51,240 bases of DNA from positions 1 through 51,240 of the forward strand of contig NZ_SMLB01000045.1 in the NCBI RefSeq assembly GCF_004349105.1, written 5' to 3'. Position 1 is the first letter of the stretch. Every line of letters begins with the position of its first letter. Origin of the DNA: Jiangella aurantiaca. Its GTDB lineage: Bacteria > Actinomycetota > Actinomycetes > Jiangellales > Jiangellaceae. Shown here in pieces: positions 31,073 through 39,194 of the stretch. The translations under genes were made by a program, and so were the position numbers. The notes under the pieces were generated by a model that worked only from the letters and a program-made list of their open reading frames with translations, had not been told where the DNA came from and made no database searches.

Positions 31073-31521
31073 CAGGACTCCTTGCGTGCGGGACCCGGCG
31101 GGTCCGGTGGGGTGAGGGTCTGCGCCGCGGCGGCCAGCGCCGCCGCGGTCAGGTGCAGGTCGAAGTCGGTGACCTCGTAGTACTTCATGGCCTTGCCGTC
31201 GTCCGAGAGCTCCAGCCGGCCGGCGATCAGCCCGGCCGCCTCGAGCTTCTGCAGGTGCATGTGCAGCAGCGGCCGGCTGACGCCGATCTCGCGGGCCAGG
31301 TGGCTGACGTAGTCGCGCCCGCCCGCGAGGGTCGCGACGATGCGCACCCGGATCGGGTTGGCGAGCGCGGCTGACCGGATACGACGTGCGGATGCTGGCC
31401 CAGTCGACCGCCGTGATCGACGCCGCCGAGGCCGGGGTCGGGCACGGAGGCGGCGGCGCTGGCCGACGGCGGCCTGCCGGAGCTGTCGGAGACGTTCGAC
31501 ACCGTCGAGCACTTCGCCCAC
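31072..31521 (-). CDS. ArsR-like winged-helix regulator, start unresolved
   Basis: The secure part is 31072-31380: IRSAALANPIRVRIVATLAG, VSHLAREIGVSRPLLHMHLQ and KLEAAGLIAGRLELSDDGKA, an ArsR-type winged helix of about 100 residues. A normal protein would start within a few residues of IRSAALANP, but no ATG, GTG or TTG lies there in frame. The nearest in-frame starts are GTGs at 31512 and 31521, after about 40 arginine-rich residues that look like antisense sequence of a relic on the other strand. Either the true start was deleted or an unusual start is used. It is coupled to the small membrane protein downstream. Confidence 0.6.
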   Translation of the reverse strand: MGEVLDGVERLRQLRQAAVGQRRRLRARPRPRRRRSRRSTGPASARRIRSAALANPIRVRIVATLAGGRDYVSHLAREIGVSRPLLHMHLQKLEAAGLIAGRLELSDDGKAMKYYEVTDFDLHLTAAALAAAAQTLTPPDPPGPARKES

Positions 31522-31548
31522 CGTGCGCTCGCGTGCGCGGCGGCATGA
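31384..31548 (+). pseudogene. C-terminal relic of an unidentified gene
   Basis: On the plus strand the sequence gives VRMLAQSTAVIDAAEAG and, after a one-base frame slip near 31440, AAALADGGLPELSETFDTVE, then FAHRALACAAA and a stop at 31548. The two pieces read as one natural helical C-terminus but no intact start exists and it runs into the ArsR-like gene on the opposite strand at about 31380. I do not recognise the family. It probably marks the deletion that also removed the ArsR start. Confidence 0.4.
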
Positions 31549-31559
31549 CGCGCGGCCGT

Positions 31560-31574
31560 TTCGCCGGCGGCGAA
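31560..31574. promoter_or_regulatory. Palindrome resembling a ClgR box
   Basis: TTCGCCGGCGGCGAA has perfect 6-bp arms around GGC and ends 42 bp before the start of the ClgR/PopR-type regulator gene. It agrees at most positions with the actinobacterial ClgR recognition pattern (CGCY-N3-RGCG with flanking A/T). Autoregulation would fit. No equivalent palindrome was found in front of the clpP operon. Confidence 0.45.
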
Positions 31575-31616
31575 CCAGTCTCCCCAGGCCCGGGCCGGCG
31601 CGGCTAGCGTGAGCAC

Positions 31617-32018
31617 ATGATCGGCCCGGAGGACCGCGAAGCACGATCGATCCCGCTGTTGCGGACGGTGCTCGGCGAGGTGTTGCGGCGCACGCGGCGG
31701 GAGCAGGGCCGCACGCTCGCCGACGTCGCATCCGACGCCAAGGTCTCGATGCCCTACCTGTCCGAGGTCGAGCGCGGCCGCAAGGAGGCCTCGTCCGAGG
31801 TGCTCGCGGCGGTCTGCGAGGCGCTCGGCCTGGAGTTGTCCGACCTGCTCGGCGCTGTGCGGCACGACCTCGACGAGCACCGGGCCACGGTCATCCGGCT
31901 CGACGCCGTCCGTGCCCTGCGCCGGCGCGACCCCGTGCGCCCGCTGCAGGCGACCCGGGCACCGCGCCGCGGTCCGTCGTCCGGCCGCAACGGCGACGTC
32001 CTCCTGCTCGCGGCGTGA
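31617..32018 (+). CDS. ClgR/PopR-type XRE regulator of Clp protease genes
   Basis: A 133-residue regulator. Residues 18-78 form the HTH typical of Clg[59 protein letters not shown]. The last residues are LLLAA. In Streptomyces both ClgR and PopR end in two alanines that make them Clp substrates, like the ssrA tag, so a full Clp protease keeps its own activator low. The gene is convergent with two clpP genes 25 bp away, the arrangement that suggests PopR, which controls clpP3-clpP4. Which of the two paralogues it is cannot be settled without comparison. Confidence 0.85.
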   Translation: MIGPEDREARSIPLLRTVLGEVLRRTRREQGRTLADVASDAKVSMPYLSEVERGRKEASSEVLAAVCEALGLELSDLLGAVRHDLDEHRATVIRLDAVRALRRRDPVRPLQATRAPRRGPSSGRNGDVLLLAA

Positions 32019-32030
32019 GGACGTCGCCGT
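31990..32030. terminator. Bidirectional terminator between regulator and clpP genes
   Basis: ACGGCGACGTCCTC pairs perfectly with GAGGACGTCGCCGT (14 bp) around a 13-base loop. The stem includes the final codons and stop of the regulator, and lies just past the clpP stop on the other strand. Confidence 0.7.
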
Positions 32031-32043
32031 CGGCCGTCAGCCG

Positions 32044-32661
32044 TCAGCCGTAGACCGCGCCGGCGGGGATGGCCTTCCGGCTGGCGATGATCTGGTCGGC
32101 CAGGCCGTAGTCGACCGCCTCCTGGGCGGAGAAGGTCTTGTTGCGGTCGGTGTCGGCGCGGATCTTCTCCACGGAATGACCGGTGTGCCGGTTCAGGATC
32201 TGGTCCATCTCGGCCCGCACCTTCGCCACCTCCTTGGCCTGGACGGCGAGGTCGGGCAGTGTGCCGCGGGCCTGGCTGGACGGCTGGTGCAGCATGACCT
32301 TCGCATGCGGCAGCACGAACCGCCGGCCGGGCGCGCCCGCGGCCAGCAGCACCGCCGCGGTCTCCGACGCCTGGCCCATGCACGTCGTCGACACCGGCGG
32401 CGTCACGTACTGCATGGTGTCGTAGATCGCGGTGAGCGCGCTGTACGTCCCGCCGGGGGAGTTGATGTACAGCCCGATCTCCAGGTCCGCGCTGACCGAC
32501 TCCAGGTGCAGCAGCTGGGCCATGACGACGTTCGCGACGCCGTCGTCGATCGGGGTGCCGATGAAGACGATCCGCTCGTTCAGCAGGCGCGAGTAGATGT
32601 CGAAGGCGCGCTCGCCCGACGGCGTCTTCTCGATGACCGTCGGGATCGTGTACTGGCTCAC
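32044..32661 (-). CDS. ClpP-family subunit with degenerate active site
   Basis: A 205-residue ClpP homologue: [32 protein letters not shown] and [20 protein letters not shown] are all recognisable. The catalytic serine position, fixed by gap-free alignment to the upstream paralogue from MG to LL, is Glu ([13 protein letters not shown]100), with a serine one place earlier (S99). The catalytic aspartate is Asn (DRNKTF, N174). Only H125 remains. The codons were read directly (GCG TCG GAG; CGC AAC AAG). It is therefore probably a structural or regulatory partner, like ClpR of cyanobacteria and plastids, in a mixed ring with the upstream ClpP. GTG start overlaps the upstream stop (GTGA). Confidence 0.88.
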   Translation of the reverse strand: MSQYTIPTVIEKTPSGERAFDIYSRLLNERIVFIGTPIDDGVANVVMAQLLHLESVSADLEIGLYINSPGGTYSALTAIYDTMQYVTPPVSTTCMGQASETAAVLLAAGAPGRRFVLPHAKVMLHQPSSQARGTLPDLAVQAKEVAKVRAEMDQILNRHTGHSVEKIRADTDRNKTFSAQEAVDYGLADQIIASRKAIPAGAVYG

Positions 32662-33272
32662 GCGCCCACCCCCACGACCGGGCGGCCAGACTTCGGCCGG
32701 ACGTCGTTCATGTGCTCGACGATGTGGTCGATGAAGCCGTAGGCCAGCGCCTCCTCGGCCGTGTACCAGCGGTCGCGCTGGCTGTCGGCCTCGATCCGCT
32801 CCGGCGACTGGCCGGTGTGCTCCGCCGTCAGCTTCGTCATCAGCTCCGACGTGCGGGCCAGCTGCTGCGAGTAGATCTCGATGTCCGCCGCGGTCCCGCC
32901 GAACCCGGCCGAGCCCTGGTGCATGAGCACCTGCGCGTGCGGCAGGCTGAACCGCTTGCCGGGCGTGCCGGCGGTGAGCAGGAACTGCCCCATGCTGGCC
33001 GCCAGCCCCATCGCCAGCGTGCTGACGTCGTTCGGGATCAGCCGCATCGTGTCGTAGATCGCCAGGCCGGCGCTGACCGAGCCGCCGGGGGAGTTGATGT
33101 AGAGGCTGATGTCGCTGCGCGGGTCCTCGGCGGACAACAGCAGCAGTTGGGCGCAGAGCCGGTTGGCGATCTGGTCGTCGACCTCGGTGCCCAGGACGAT
33201 GATCCGTTGGTGGAGGAGCCGGGTGGCCAGCTGGTCGTCCAGCGTCCCGGTGATGGGTCCCGCGTTCGTCAC
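32658..33272 (-). CDS. clpP: ATP-dependent Clp protease proteolytic subunit (active type)
   Basis: A 204-residue ClpP with the complete triad: [12 protein letters not shown] (S93), VLMHQGSAG (H118) and [10 protein letters not shown] (D167), plus [20 protein letters not shown]. It forms the serine-protease chamber fed by Clp ATPases. The GTG at 33272 has GGGAGA at good spacing; the open frame continues to 33347 without a better start. No clpX is nearby, so this is likely an accessory pair (clpP3-clpP4 type) and not the housekeeping clpP1P2 operon. Coupled by 4 bp to the degenerate subunit and convergent with the ClgR/PopR-type regulator. A weak promoter-like TTGGAG with GATGAT 18 bp away lies upstream on this strand. 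Confidence 0.93.
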   Translation of the reverse strand: MTNAGPITGTLDDQLATRLLHQRIIVLGTEVDDQIANRLCAQLLLLSAEDPRSDISLYINSPGGSVSAGLAIYDTMRLIPNDVSTLAMGLAASMGQFLLTAGTPGKRFSLPHAQVLMHQGSAGFGGTAADIEIYSQQLARTSELMTKLTAEHTGQSPERIEADSQRDRWYTAEEALAYGFIDHIVEHMNDVRPKSGRPVVGVGA

Positions 33273-33369
33273 GGTGTTCTCCCTGCTCTCTGCGGTGTTC
33301 AGGTGTCCTTGAGACCGATCATCGAGAGTGCGGGACAGCCGCTCCAACTGAATCTGCTGGCAGCAGAGG

Positions 33370-33444
33370 CACGAGCTCGAGGCACAGGTTGAGGGTCAGC
33401 CGGTCGACCTCGCCGGCGTCGAGCAGGGCCCGGATGATGCTGGC
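33370..33444 (-). pseudogene. Fragment of a RibD/dihydrofolate-reductase-like gene
   Basis: In one frame the sequence gives ASIIRALLDAGEVDRLTLNL followed by CLELV, the strand-helix near the end of RibD-type reductase domains (normally IRALLDAGLVDEL.L...P...GGG..LF). Nothing upstream or downstream continues the fold. It lies in the 322-bp gap between clpP and the HNH gene. Confidence 0.5.
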
Positions 33445-33477
33445 GGCCGGCCTGGCTGACCGCGTCCGTCGAACCCC

Positions 33478-33582
33478 GAGATCGGCGAGCGGCTCTTCAT
33501 GGGCCGCGGCACGGTCCAGACCCACCTCGCGCACGTGTACGCGAAGCCTCAGGTCGCCTACCGGACCCTCCCACGCGACTAG
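33478..33582 (+). pseudogene. C-terminal fragment of a LuxR-type HTH gene
   Basis: The frame reads EIGERLFMGRGTVQTHLAHV, then YAKPQVAYRTLPRD and TAG. This is the recognition helix and end of a LuxR/NarL-type DNA-binding domain (normally EIA..LF.S..TVKTHLAHV..KLGV..R). No upstream part exists. It abuts the reductase fragment on the other strand, so two truncated genes meet here. Confidence 0.6.
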
Positions 33583-33594
33583 CCCACCCGGCGC

Positions 33595-35067
33595 TCAGCA
33601 CGGCGGCGGATCGCTGCTGCTCGGGCCGATCTGTTCGGGTGGTCTCTGGTGCCGGTGGCCGGTGGGGCCGGTCCAGCGCGTGGTGCCGTCGGGTGCTCGG
33701 GTGACGGTCCACTTGCTGTGGTGTTTGAGTAGGTGGTGGGTCTGGCAGAGGGCGTGCAGGTTGCCCGGCGACGTCGACCCGCCGGCTGCGAACGGGACGA
33801 TGTGATCGATGTCGGCGGCTCGGGCGGGACGGTGACAGCCGGGCATCCGACAGGTCCGGTCCCGGGCGGTGATGAACTCCGCGAGCGCCTTGGTGGGCCG
33901 GTACTTCGTGCGGCCCAGATCGAGCAGCTGTCTGCTGCCGGGGTCGGTGCGCAGCCAGCTCCACACGCCCTCGGCCGCGAGGACGCGGGCGACGTTGGCA
34001 GGGATCGGCCCGTAGCCGTCCAGCTCGCCCGGTCCGTCGTCGAGGCCGGCCAGGGTGGCGAACAGGACGGTGACGTGCACGCTGATCGGCCGCCGCGCGG
34101 GTCCGCCGTCGGTGGCGGCGTCGGCGCGGGCGGTGAGGAAGGCCCACCCCAGGTCGGCGAGCGCGTCCGCGCGGCGCTGGTCCTTCGACCGCGCCGGCAG
34201 CCCGGCGGCCGCGTCCGACCGTTTCGCGTCCGCGGCGGCGGCGTTCAGCGCGGTGTCGAAGGCGGTGGCGTCCTCGGCGGGCAGCAGCGCCTCTACGTGC
34301 GCCATCCCATCCGAGGCGGGCGTGACCGCCACGAACCGGCGGTCCCGGGCGGCCTCGTGCCGCTGCGCCGTCTCGACCGGCGCGAGCTCGTGCAGCAACT
34401 GCTTGATCAGCTTCCGCAGCGCCACCGAGTCCAGAAACGGCGCCTTCGGCAGCACCCCCGCCTCCACCCGCACCCGCACGCCCGCGTCTTGCCCACCCAG
34501 CTCGTCGGTGATCACCCGGGCCCGGCGCAGATCGATCACCCCAGCCGACAACGCGGCGTGGGTGGCGGGGAAGTCCTCCACCAACTGCACCGCGTGACCG
34601 ACCTGGTTCTCCGCCTGCCGGGTCGTCATCTGACACCGTGCGGCGATCTCCACCGCGGTGTTCGTGACCGGGTTCACCGACCGATACCCGCTGTGGTCCG
34701 GGCGCATCTCCGGACGCGACGCCAGCGCCGCGTGCACGGCGGCCTTCCTGCCCGCCACCCAGGCCTCGAGCCGTTCCAGCCCCGCGGCGGCCTGCACCAG
34801 GTCAGGCCCACCGGCGACGGTCGGGTCGAACGCCGCCAGCGCCACGGCCAGCTCCGGCCCGGCCGGCAACTCGTCGACATCGACCGGCAACACCCCCGCC
34901 GCGTACTCGCGCGCCAGCCGGTCCAGCATCGCCTCCAGCCGCGGATCGACCAGATCACACGGTTCCACCGCCACCCAGTCGCCCAGCCCTGGATGCCACG
35001 CCACCGGCCGCCCCGCCACCGGGTCGTCACCCGGCGACGGAGCAGTCAGTAGCGCTTCTTCGAACAT
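33595..35067 (-). CDS. DUF222/HNH endonuclease domain protein (13E12 type)
   Basis: A 490-residue protein with a long helical N-terminal DUF222 region (residues about 60-350, including LERLEAWVAGRKAAVHAALA and RRARVITDELGGQDAGVRVR) and a C-terminal HNH nuclease: CRMPGCHRPARAADIDHIVP, FAAGGSTSPGNLHALCQTHH with the zinc cysteines and the DH...N...H core. The family is abundant and often multi-copy in actinomycetes, with unknown role. I start at the ATG 35067; a GTG 30 bases upstream is possible. C-terminal tail is Ser/Pro-rich. Not associated with an intron or phage here. Confidence 0.9.
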   Translation of the reverse strand: MFEEALLTAPSPGDDPVAGRPVAWHPGLGDWVAVEPCDLVDPRLEAMLDRLAREYAAGVLPVDVDELPAGPELAVALAAFDPTVAGGPDLVQAAAGLERLEAWVAGRKAAVHAALASRPEMRPDHSGYRSVNPVTNTAVEIAARCQMTTRQAENQVGHAVQLVEDFPATHAALSAGVIDLRRARVITDELGGQDAGVRVRVEAGVLPKAPFLDSVALRKLIKQLLHELAPVETAQRHEAARDRRFVAVTPASDGMAHVEALLPAEDATAFDTALNAAAADAKRSDAAAGLPARSKDQRRADALADLGWAFLTARADAATDGGPARRPISVHVTVLFATLAGLDDGPGELDGYGPIPANVARVLAAEGVWSWLRTDPGSRQLLDLGRTKYRPTKALAEFITARDRTCRMPGCHRPARAADIDHIVPFAAGGSTSPGNLHALCQTHHLLKHHSKWTVTRAPDGTTRWTGPTGHRHQRPPEQIGPSSSDPPPC

Positions 35068-35189
35068 GCGACCCACTCTATTCGCACCCACCGACAAGGT
35101 CGCATCGACGGCCTCACCAGGAGAACAACCGGCCAGCCCCGGCCGGCCGGCGCTGGCCGGCTGCCGAGCACCGTGGCAGGATTCTGAGG

Positions 35190-35639
<450 letters not shown>

Positions 35640-35644
35640 CGTCC

Positions 35645-36055
35645 ATGGACATCACCATCCACAACACGTTCCTCCCGCAGACCGACCCCGACGCCGCGCT
35701 TGCCTTCTACCGCGACACCCTGGGCTTCGAGCTGCGCATGGACGTCGACTACGAGGGCATGCGCTGGCTCACCGTCGGGCCGCCGAACCAGCCGGGGACG
35801 TCCATCGTCCTGCACCCGCCGGCCGCCGACCCCGGCATCACCGAGGACGAGCGCCGCACCATCCTCGAGCTGATCGCGAAGGGCACCTACGGCGCGCTCA
35901 CCCTGGCCACGCCCGACCTCGACGGAGTCTTCGACCGGCTGCAGGCCAGCGGCGCCGAGGTGCTCCAGGAGCCGATGGACCAGCCGTACGGCGTCCGCGA
36001 CTGCGCCTTCCGCGATCCCTCGGGCAACGTGATCCGCATCAACGAAGTGCGCTGA
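35645..36055 (+). CDS. VOC (glyoxalase/dioxygenase-fold) family protein
   Basis: A 136-residue vicinal-oxygen-chelate protein with two beta-alpha-beta-beta-beta repeats: TDPDAALAFYRDTLGFELRM and TSIVLHPP in the first, LATPDLDGVFDRLQASGAEV and CAFRDPSGNVIRINE in the second. The histidine of VLHPP and glutamate of RINE are possible metal ligands, but the N-terminal ligand histidine is not clear (TIHNTFL). Members range from glyoxalases to antibiotic-resistance proteins. In operon with an AraC regulator and followed 8 bp later by an MFS exporter, so resistance or detoxification is plausible. Confidence 0.85.
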   Translation: MDITIHNTFLPQTDPDAALAFYRDTLGFELRMDVDYEGMRWLTVGPPNQPGTSIVLHPPAADPGITEDERRTILELIAKGTYGALTLATPDLDGVFDRLQASGAEVLQEPMDQPYGVRDCAFRDPSGNVIRINEVR

Positions 36056-36063
36056 GCCCGCCG

Positions 36064-37296
36064 ATGGCCACCGCGGCGGCGCCCGGGACCAACCGGTCCT
36101 ACCGCGAGGTGCTGCGGCACCGGGGCGTGGCCGGTCTGCTGGCCGGCGACCTGCTGGCCGGTGCCGGCACGGGCATGCTCCTGGTCGCGATGCCCGTGCA
36201 GACGCTCGCGATCCACGGGGACGTGCCGCGTGCCGTCGCCATCGGGCTGGTCGCGGCGGCGCCGTTCGTCCTGTCGACGGTCCTGGCGTCGGTCATCGGG
36301 CTGGGCCGGGCCGGGGTCTTCCCGCGGACGCTGCTGATCGCCGACTGTGTGCTGCGGGCGGCGACGTTCACGACGCTCGGCGTGCTGGCGGTCACTGACC
36401 GGCTCACGCTGCCGGTGCTGATCGGCGGCCTGCTGGTCGGGTCGCTGTTCCGGCTGGCCGGATCCAGCGGCCGCCGCCTGCTGGCGACGTCCATGGCCGG
36501 CGACGACGGCCGGTTCGCCGTCAACGGGCTGCTCGGACTGAACACGTCCGTCGCGCTGTACGTCGTCGGACCGGTGCTGGGCGGCATCGTGGTCGCGTCC
36601 GCCGGCGCAGGAGTGGCGCTGCTCGCCGACGCCGCCGGTGCGCTGGTCCTGCTGGCCGCCGTGCTCGTCTTCGTGCCCCGGATGCGTGCGGACGGCGACG
36701 CCGTTCGCCGTCCGCCCATGGGGGAGTCGGGCTGGCGGATCCTGCGACGCCGGCCGGTCGCGGCCCGGCTGCTGGTCGTCGTGTTCTTCTTCAACTTCTT
36801 CTACATGCCGATCGAGGTGGCGCTGCCGCTGTACGTCCGAGGGTCGCTGGACGCCGGCGCGTCCGCGCTCGGCCTGCTGTGGGGTGCGCTCGGCGCCGGC
36901 GCATTCGTCGGCGCGGCCCTGGTGAACCAGCTGCGCAACCTGCCGCAGCGACACGTCCTGATCGCGATCGTCGGGCTGTGGGCGCTGTGCCCGATCACGC
37001 TCGCCGTCACCGGCGACCTCACCGTCGCGATGATCGTGTTCGGCCTGGGCGGCCTCGTGTGGGCGCCGTTCACGCCGGTGGCGTACAGCTTCGTGCAGTC
37101 CGGGCTGGAACCGGCCGAGCACCAGCCGGTCGTCACGCTCTGGACGACCGGTGCGACGGTGGCCGCGCCGCTCGGCCTGCTGGCCGGCGGGCCGCTGGTC
37201 GAGCTGGCCGGGGTGACGGGCGGGCTGGTGCTGTCCGGCGTCCTGACCCTGCTGCTGGTGCCGATCGCCGCCGCGGCCGTGCTCGGACGGCGCTGA
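36064..37296 (+). CDS. MFS transporter
   Basis: A 410-residue major facilitator with about 12 hydrophobic helices, for example LLAGAGTGMLLVAMPVQTLA, AAPFVLSTVLASVIGLGRAG, LLVVVFFFNFFYMPIEVALP and GGLVLSGVLTLLLVPIAAAA. The loop between helices 6 and 7 is basic (RRPPMGESGWRILRRRPVAA). Similar to drug exporters of the DHA3 type. It follows the VOC gene closely, suggesting one operon AraC-VOC-MFS. Substrate unknown. Confidence 0.87.
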   Translation: MATAAAPGTNRSYREVLRHRGVAGLLAGDLLAGAGTGMLLVAMPVQTLAIHGDVPRAVAIGLVAAAPFVLSTVLASVIGLGRAGVFPRTLLIADCVLRAATFTTLGVLAVTDRLTLPVLIGGLLVGSLFRLAGSSGRRLLATSMAGDDGRFAVNGLLGLNTSVALYVVGPVLGGIVVASAGAGVALLADAAGALVLLAAVLVFVPRMRADGDAVRRPPMGESGWRILRRRPVAARLLVVVFFFNFFYMPIEVALPLYVRGSLDAGASALGLLWGALGAGAFVGAALVNQLRNLPQRHVLIAIVGLWALCPITLAVTGDLTVAMIVFGLGGLVWAPFTPVAYSFVQSGLEPAEHQPVVTLWTTGATVAAPLGLLAGGPLVELAGVTGGLVLSGVLTLLLVPIAAAAVLGRR

Positions 37297-37355
37297 CGTC
37301 GGCGGACGCGAAACGGCGTTGTGCCCGGCGGCCGGACGGCGGAGGATCGGTGCGC

Positions 37356-38339
37356 ATGGACGGTTCCACGGCGGCGGTGGAGATCGCCTGCGACGAGTCC
37401 GGCTCCGAGGGCGAGCGGCTCGCCGGCGGCAACACCGACGTCTTCGGGTACGGCAGCGTGCGCATCGACGCCGCCGCGGCCGCGGCGTGCGTGGCCGAGC
37501 TGCGTGCCCGCATCCGCTCGCCCGCCGTCGAGTACAAGGCGAACCACCTGCTGCGACGCAAGCACCGGGCGGTGCTGGCGTGGTTCCTCGGCCCGGCGGG
37601 GCCGGTCGCCGCGCGGGCGCACGTCTACCTCGTCGACAAGCCGTTCCTGCTGGTCACGCGCGTGGTGGCGGAGGTGGCGGGCGGGACGGCGACGGCGGCG
37701 GCCGCGCTGTACCGGGCCGGGCCGGCCGCGTTCGGGGCGGACCGCTGGGGCGCGTTCCTGACGGCGTCCAACGACCTGCTGCGGGCGGCCGGGCGCCGGC
37801 CCGCGCCGGACGATCCGGGGGCGATGTTCGCGCAGGCGGTGGAGGGGCTGAGCACGGCCGGGCCGGGGGCGGGAGCTGCCGCCGTCGCCGTCGTCGACGA
37901 GTTGCGCGCCGGCCGCGAGCGGGCCGTGCGGCTGCGGGACGAGCTCGACCGCGCGCCGGGCACCGTCGCGTCGCTGGACCCGCTCGTCCCGGCGCTCGCC
38001 CGGGTCGTCGAGCACTGGAGCGACGGCGGGTGGCCGGTCCGGGTGCTCCACGACGAGCAGCGGATCCTCACGCCGGAGCGGATCGCGGCGCTCGGCACGC
38101 TGGACGGGAGGCTGGCCGGGGTGCGGTTCGCCGACTCGATGGCCGAGCCGCGCGTGCAGGTGGCCGACTTCCTGGCCGGCGTGGCGCGGCGCATCGCCGA
38201 GGACGAGCTGGCCGGCGCGCACGACCCCGAGCTGGCCGGGCTGCTGTGCCCGTACGTCGACCCGCGATCGGTGTGGGCCGACGAGGCGAGCTGGGCGGCG
38301 CTCGGCCGGGCGCCGGAGTCTGTCGGTGGGCGCGGTTAG
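37356..38339 (+). CDS. DUF3800-like protein
   Basis: A 327-residue protein. The beginning EIACDESGSEGERLAGGNTD and the late segment SMAEPRVQVADFLAGVARRI match the DUF3800 pattern, in which an early DESG and a late D...QxADl.aG supply acidic residues of an RNase H-like fold. Members occur in many actinomycetes and some phage-defence islands, with unknown function. ATG at 37356 lies 9 bases after GGAGGA; a GTG at 37350 is too close to it. No defence partner genes are adjacent. Assignment moderately sure. Confidence 0.7.
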   Translation: MDGSTAAVEIACDESGSEGERLAGGNTDVFGYGSVRIDAAAAAACVAELRARIRSPAVEYKANHLLRRKHRAVLAWFLGPAGPVAARAHVYLVDKPFLLVTRVVAEVAGGTATAAAALYRAGPAAFGADRWGAFLTASNDLLRAAGRRPAPDDPGAMFAQAVEGLSTAGPGAGAAAVAVVDELRAGRERAVRLRDELDRAPGTVASLDPLVPALARVVEHWSDGGWPVRVLHDEQRILTPERIAALGTLDGRLAGVRFADSMAEPRVQVADFLAGVARRIAEDELAGAHDPELAGLLCPYVDPRSVWADEASWAALGRAPESVGGRG

Positions 38340-38407
38340 CGTCCTGTGCAAGCGCATAGAGAGCGGACTGGCTCGTGCAAGGCCCGACACGTAGAGGATG
38401 ATCTGTC

Positions 38408-39166
38408 ATGGATCTTCGTGACCGGGTGGCCGTCGTCACCGGCGGCGCGGCCGGCGCCGGCAGGGTCGTCGTGTCGGCGCTGGCCGGTCGCGGCGCGATC
38501 GTGCTGGTGGCCGACGTCGACGGCGAGCGCTGCGCTGAGGCGGTGGCGGCGGTGGAGCAGAACGGCGGGCGGGCGTCGCCGGCCGTCGTCGACGTGTGCG
38601 ACGACGACGCCGGCGTGCTGGTCGAGGCGGCGGAGCGCCTGGGACCGCTCGGCGTCCTGGTGAACAACGCCGGCGGCTGGGGCGATGCGGGCCGGCGGTT
38701 CCCGAACGCCGCGCGAGAGGAGTGGGGCCGGGTGCTCGACCTCAACCTGCGTGCGCCGATGCTCCTCACGCAGGCCGTGCTGGCGCCGCTGCGGGCGGCC
38801 GGCGGCGGCGCGGTGGTCAACGTGGCCTCGGGCGCGGGGATGGAGCTGTCGCCGTACGGGTCGCCGGAGTACGGCGCCGCGAAGGCAGGGCTGATCCGCT
38901 TCACCGCCGCGGTCGCCGGGCTGCGCGAGACGCACGGCGTGCGGGTGAACTGCGTCGTCCCGGGCTGGATCGGGCTCGATCGCGCGCACGCCGAGCTCGC
39001 CGCGATGCCGCCCGAGGAACGCGCGCAGGCGCCGCCGTTCGTGCCGCCGGAACGCGTCGCCGACGCCGTCGTCGGGCTGGCTGAGGACGACGACCTCGCC
39101 GGCCGGGTGCTCGTGCTGCGCGGCGGACGTGAGCCGGAGCTGCTCGCGCCGGAGCCGTTCGAGTAG
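38408..39166 (+). CDS. SDR-family oxidoreductase
   Basis: A 252-residue short-chain dehydrogenase with TGGAAGAGR (cofactor loop), VADVDG, VVDVCDDDAG, VNNAGG, VASGAGMELS (serine), SPEYGAAKAG (YxxxK) and VVPGWIG. The acidic residue after strand 2 suggests NAD. GAGGATGATCTGTC precedes the ATG. The C-terminus differs from the usual TG..l.vDGG ending (LAGRVLVLRGGREPELLAPE), so oligomer contacts may be unusual. Single gene; substrate unknown. Confidence 0.88.
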   Translation: MDLRDRVAVVTGGAAGAGRVVVSALAGRGAIVLVADVDGERCAEAVAAVEQNGGRASPAVVDVCDDDAGVLVEAAERLGPLGVLVNNAGGWGDAGRRFPNAAREEWGRVLDLNLRAPMLLTQAVLAPLRAAGGGAVVNVASGAGMELSPYGSPEYGAAKAGLIRFTAAVAGLRETHGVRVNCVVPGWIGLDRAHAELAAMPPEERAQAPPFVPPERVADAVVGLAEDDDLAGRVLVLRGGREPELLAPEPFE

Positions 39167-39194
39167 CCGCCGGGCTCGGGTGAGCGTCGCGGCG

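Noticed and set aside
33595-35067. HNH protein considered as homing endonuclease or phage element
   Set aside because: DUF222-HNH proteins are common chromosomal genes in actinomycetes and there is no intron, intein or phage gene here.
37356-38339. DUF3800-like gene considered as part of a defence island
   Set aside because: Neighbours are an MFS transporter and an SDR; no nuclease, helicase or methyltransferase partner is present.
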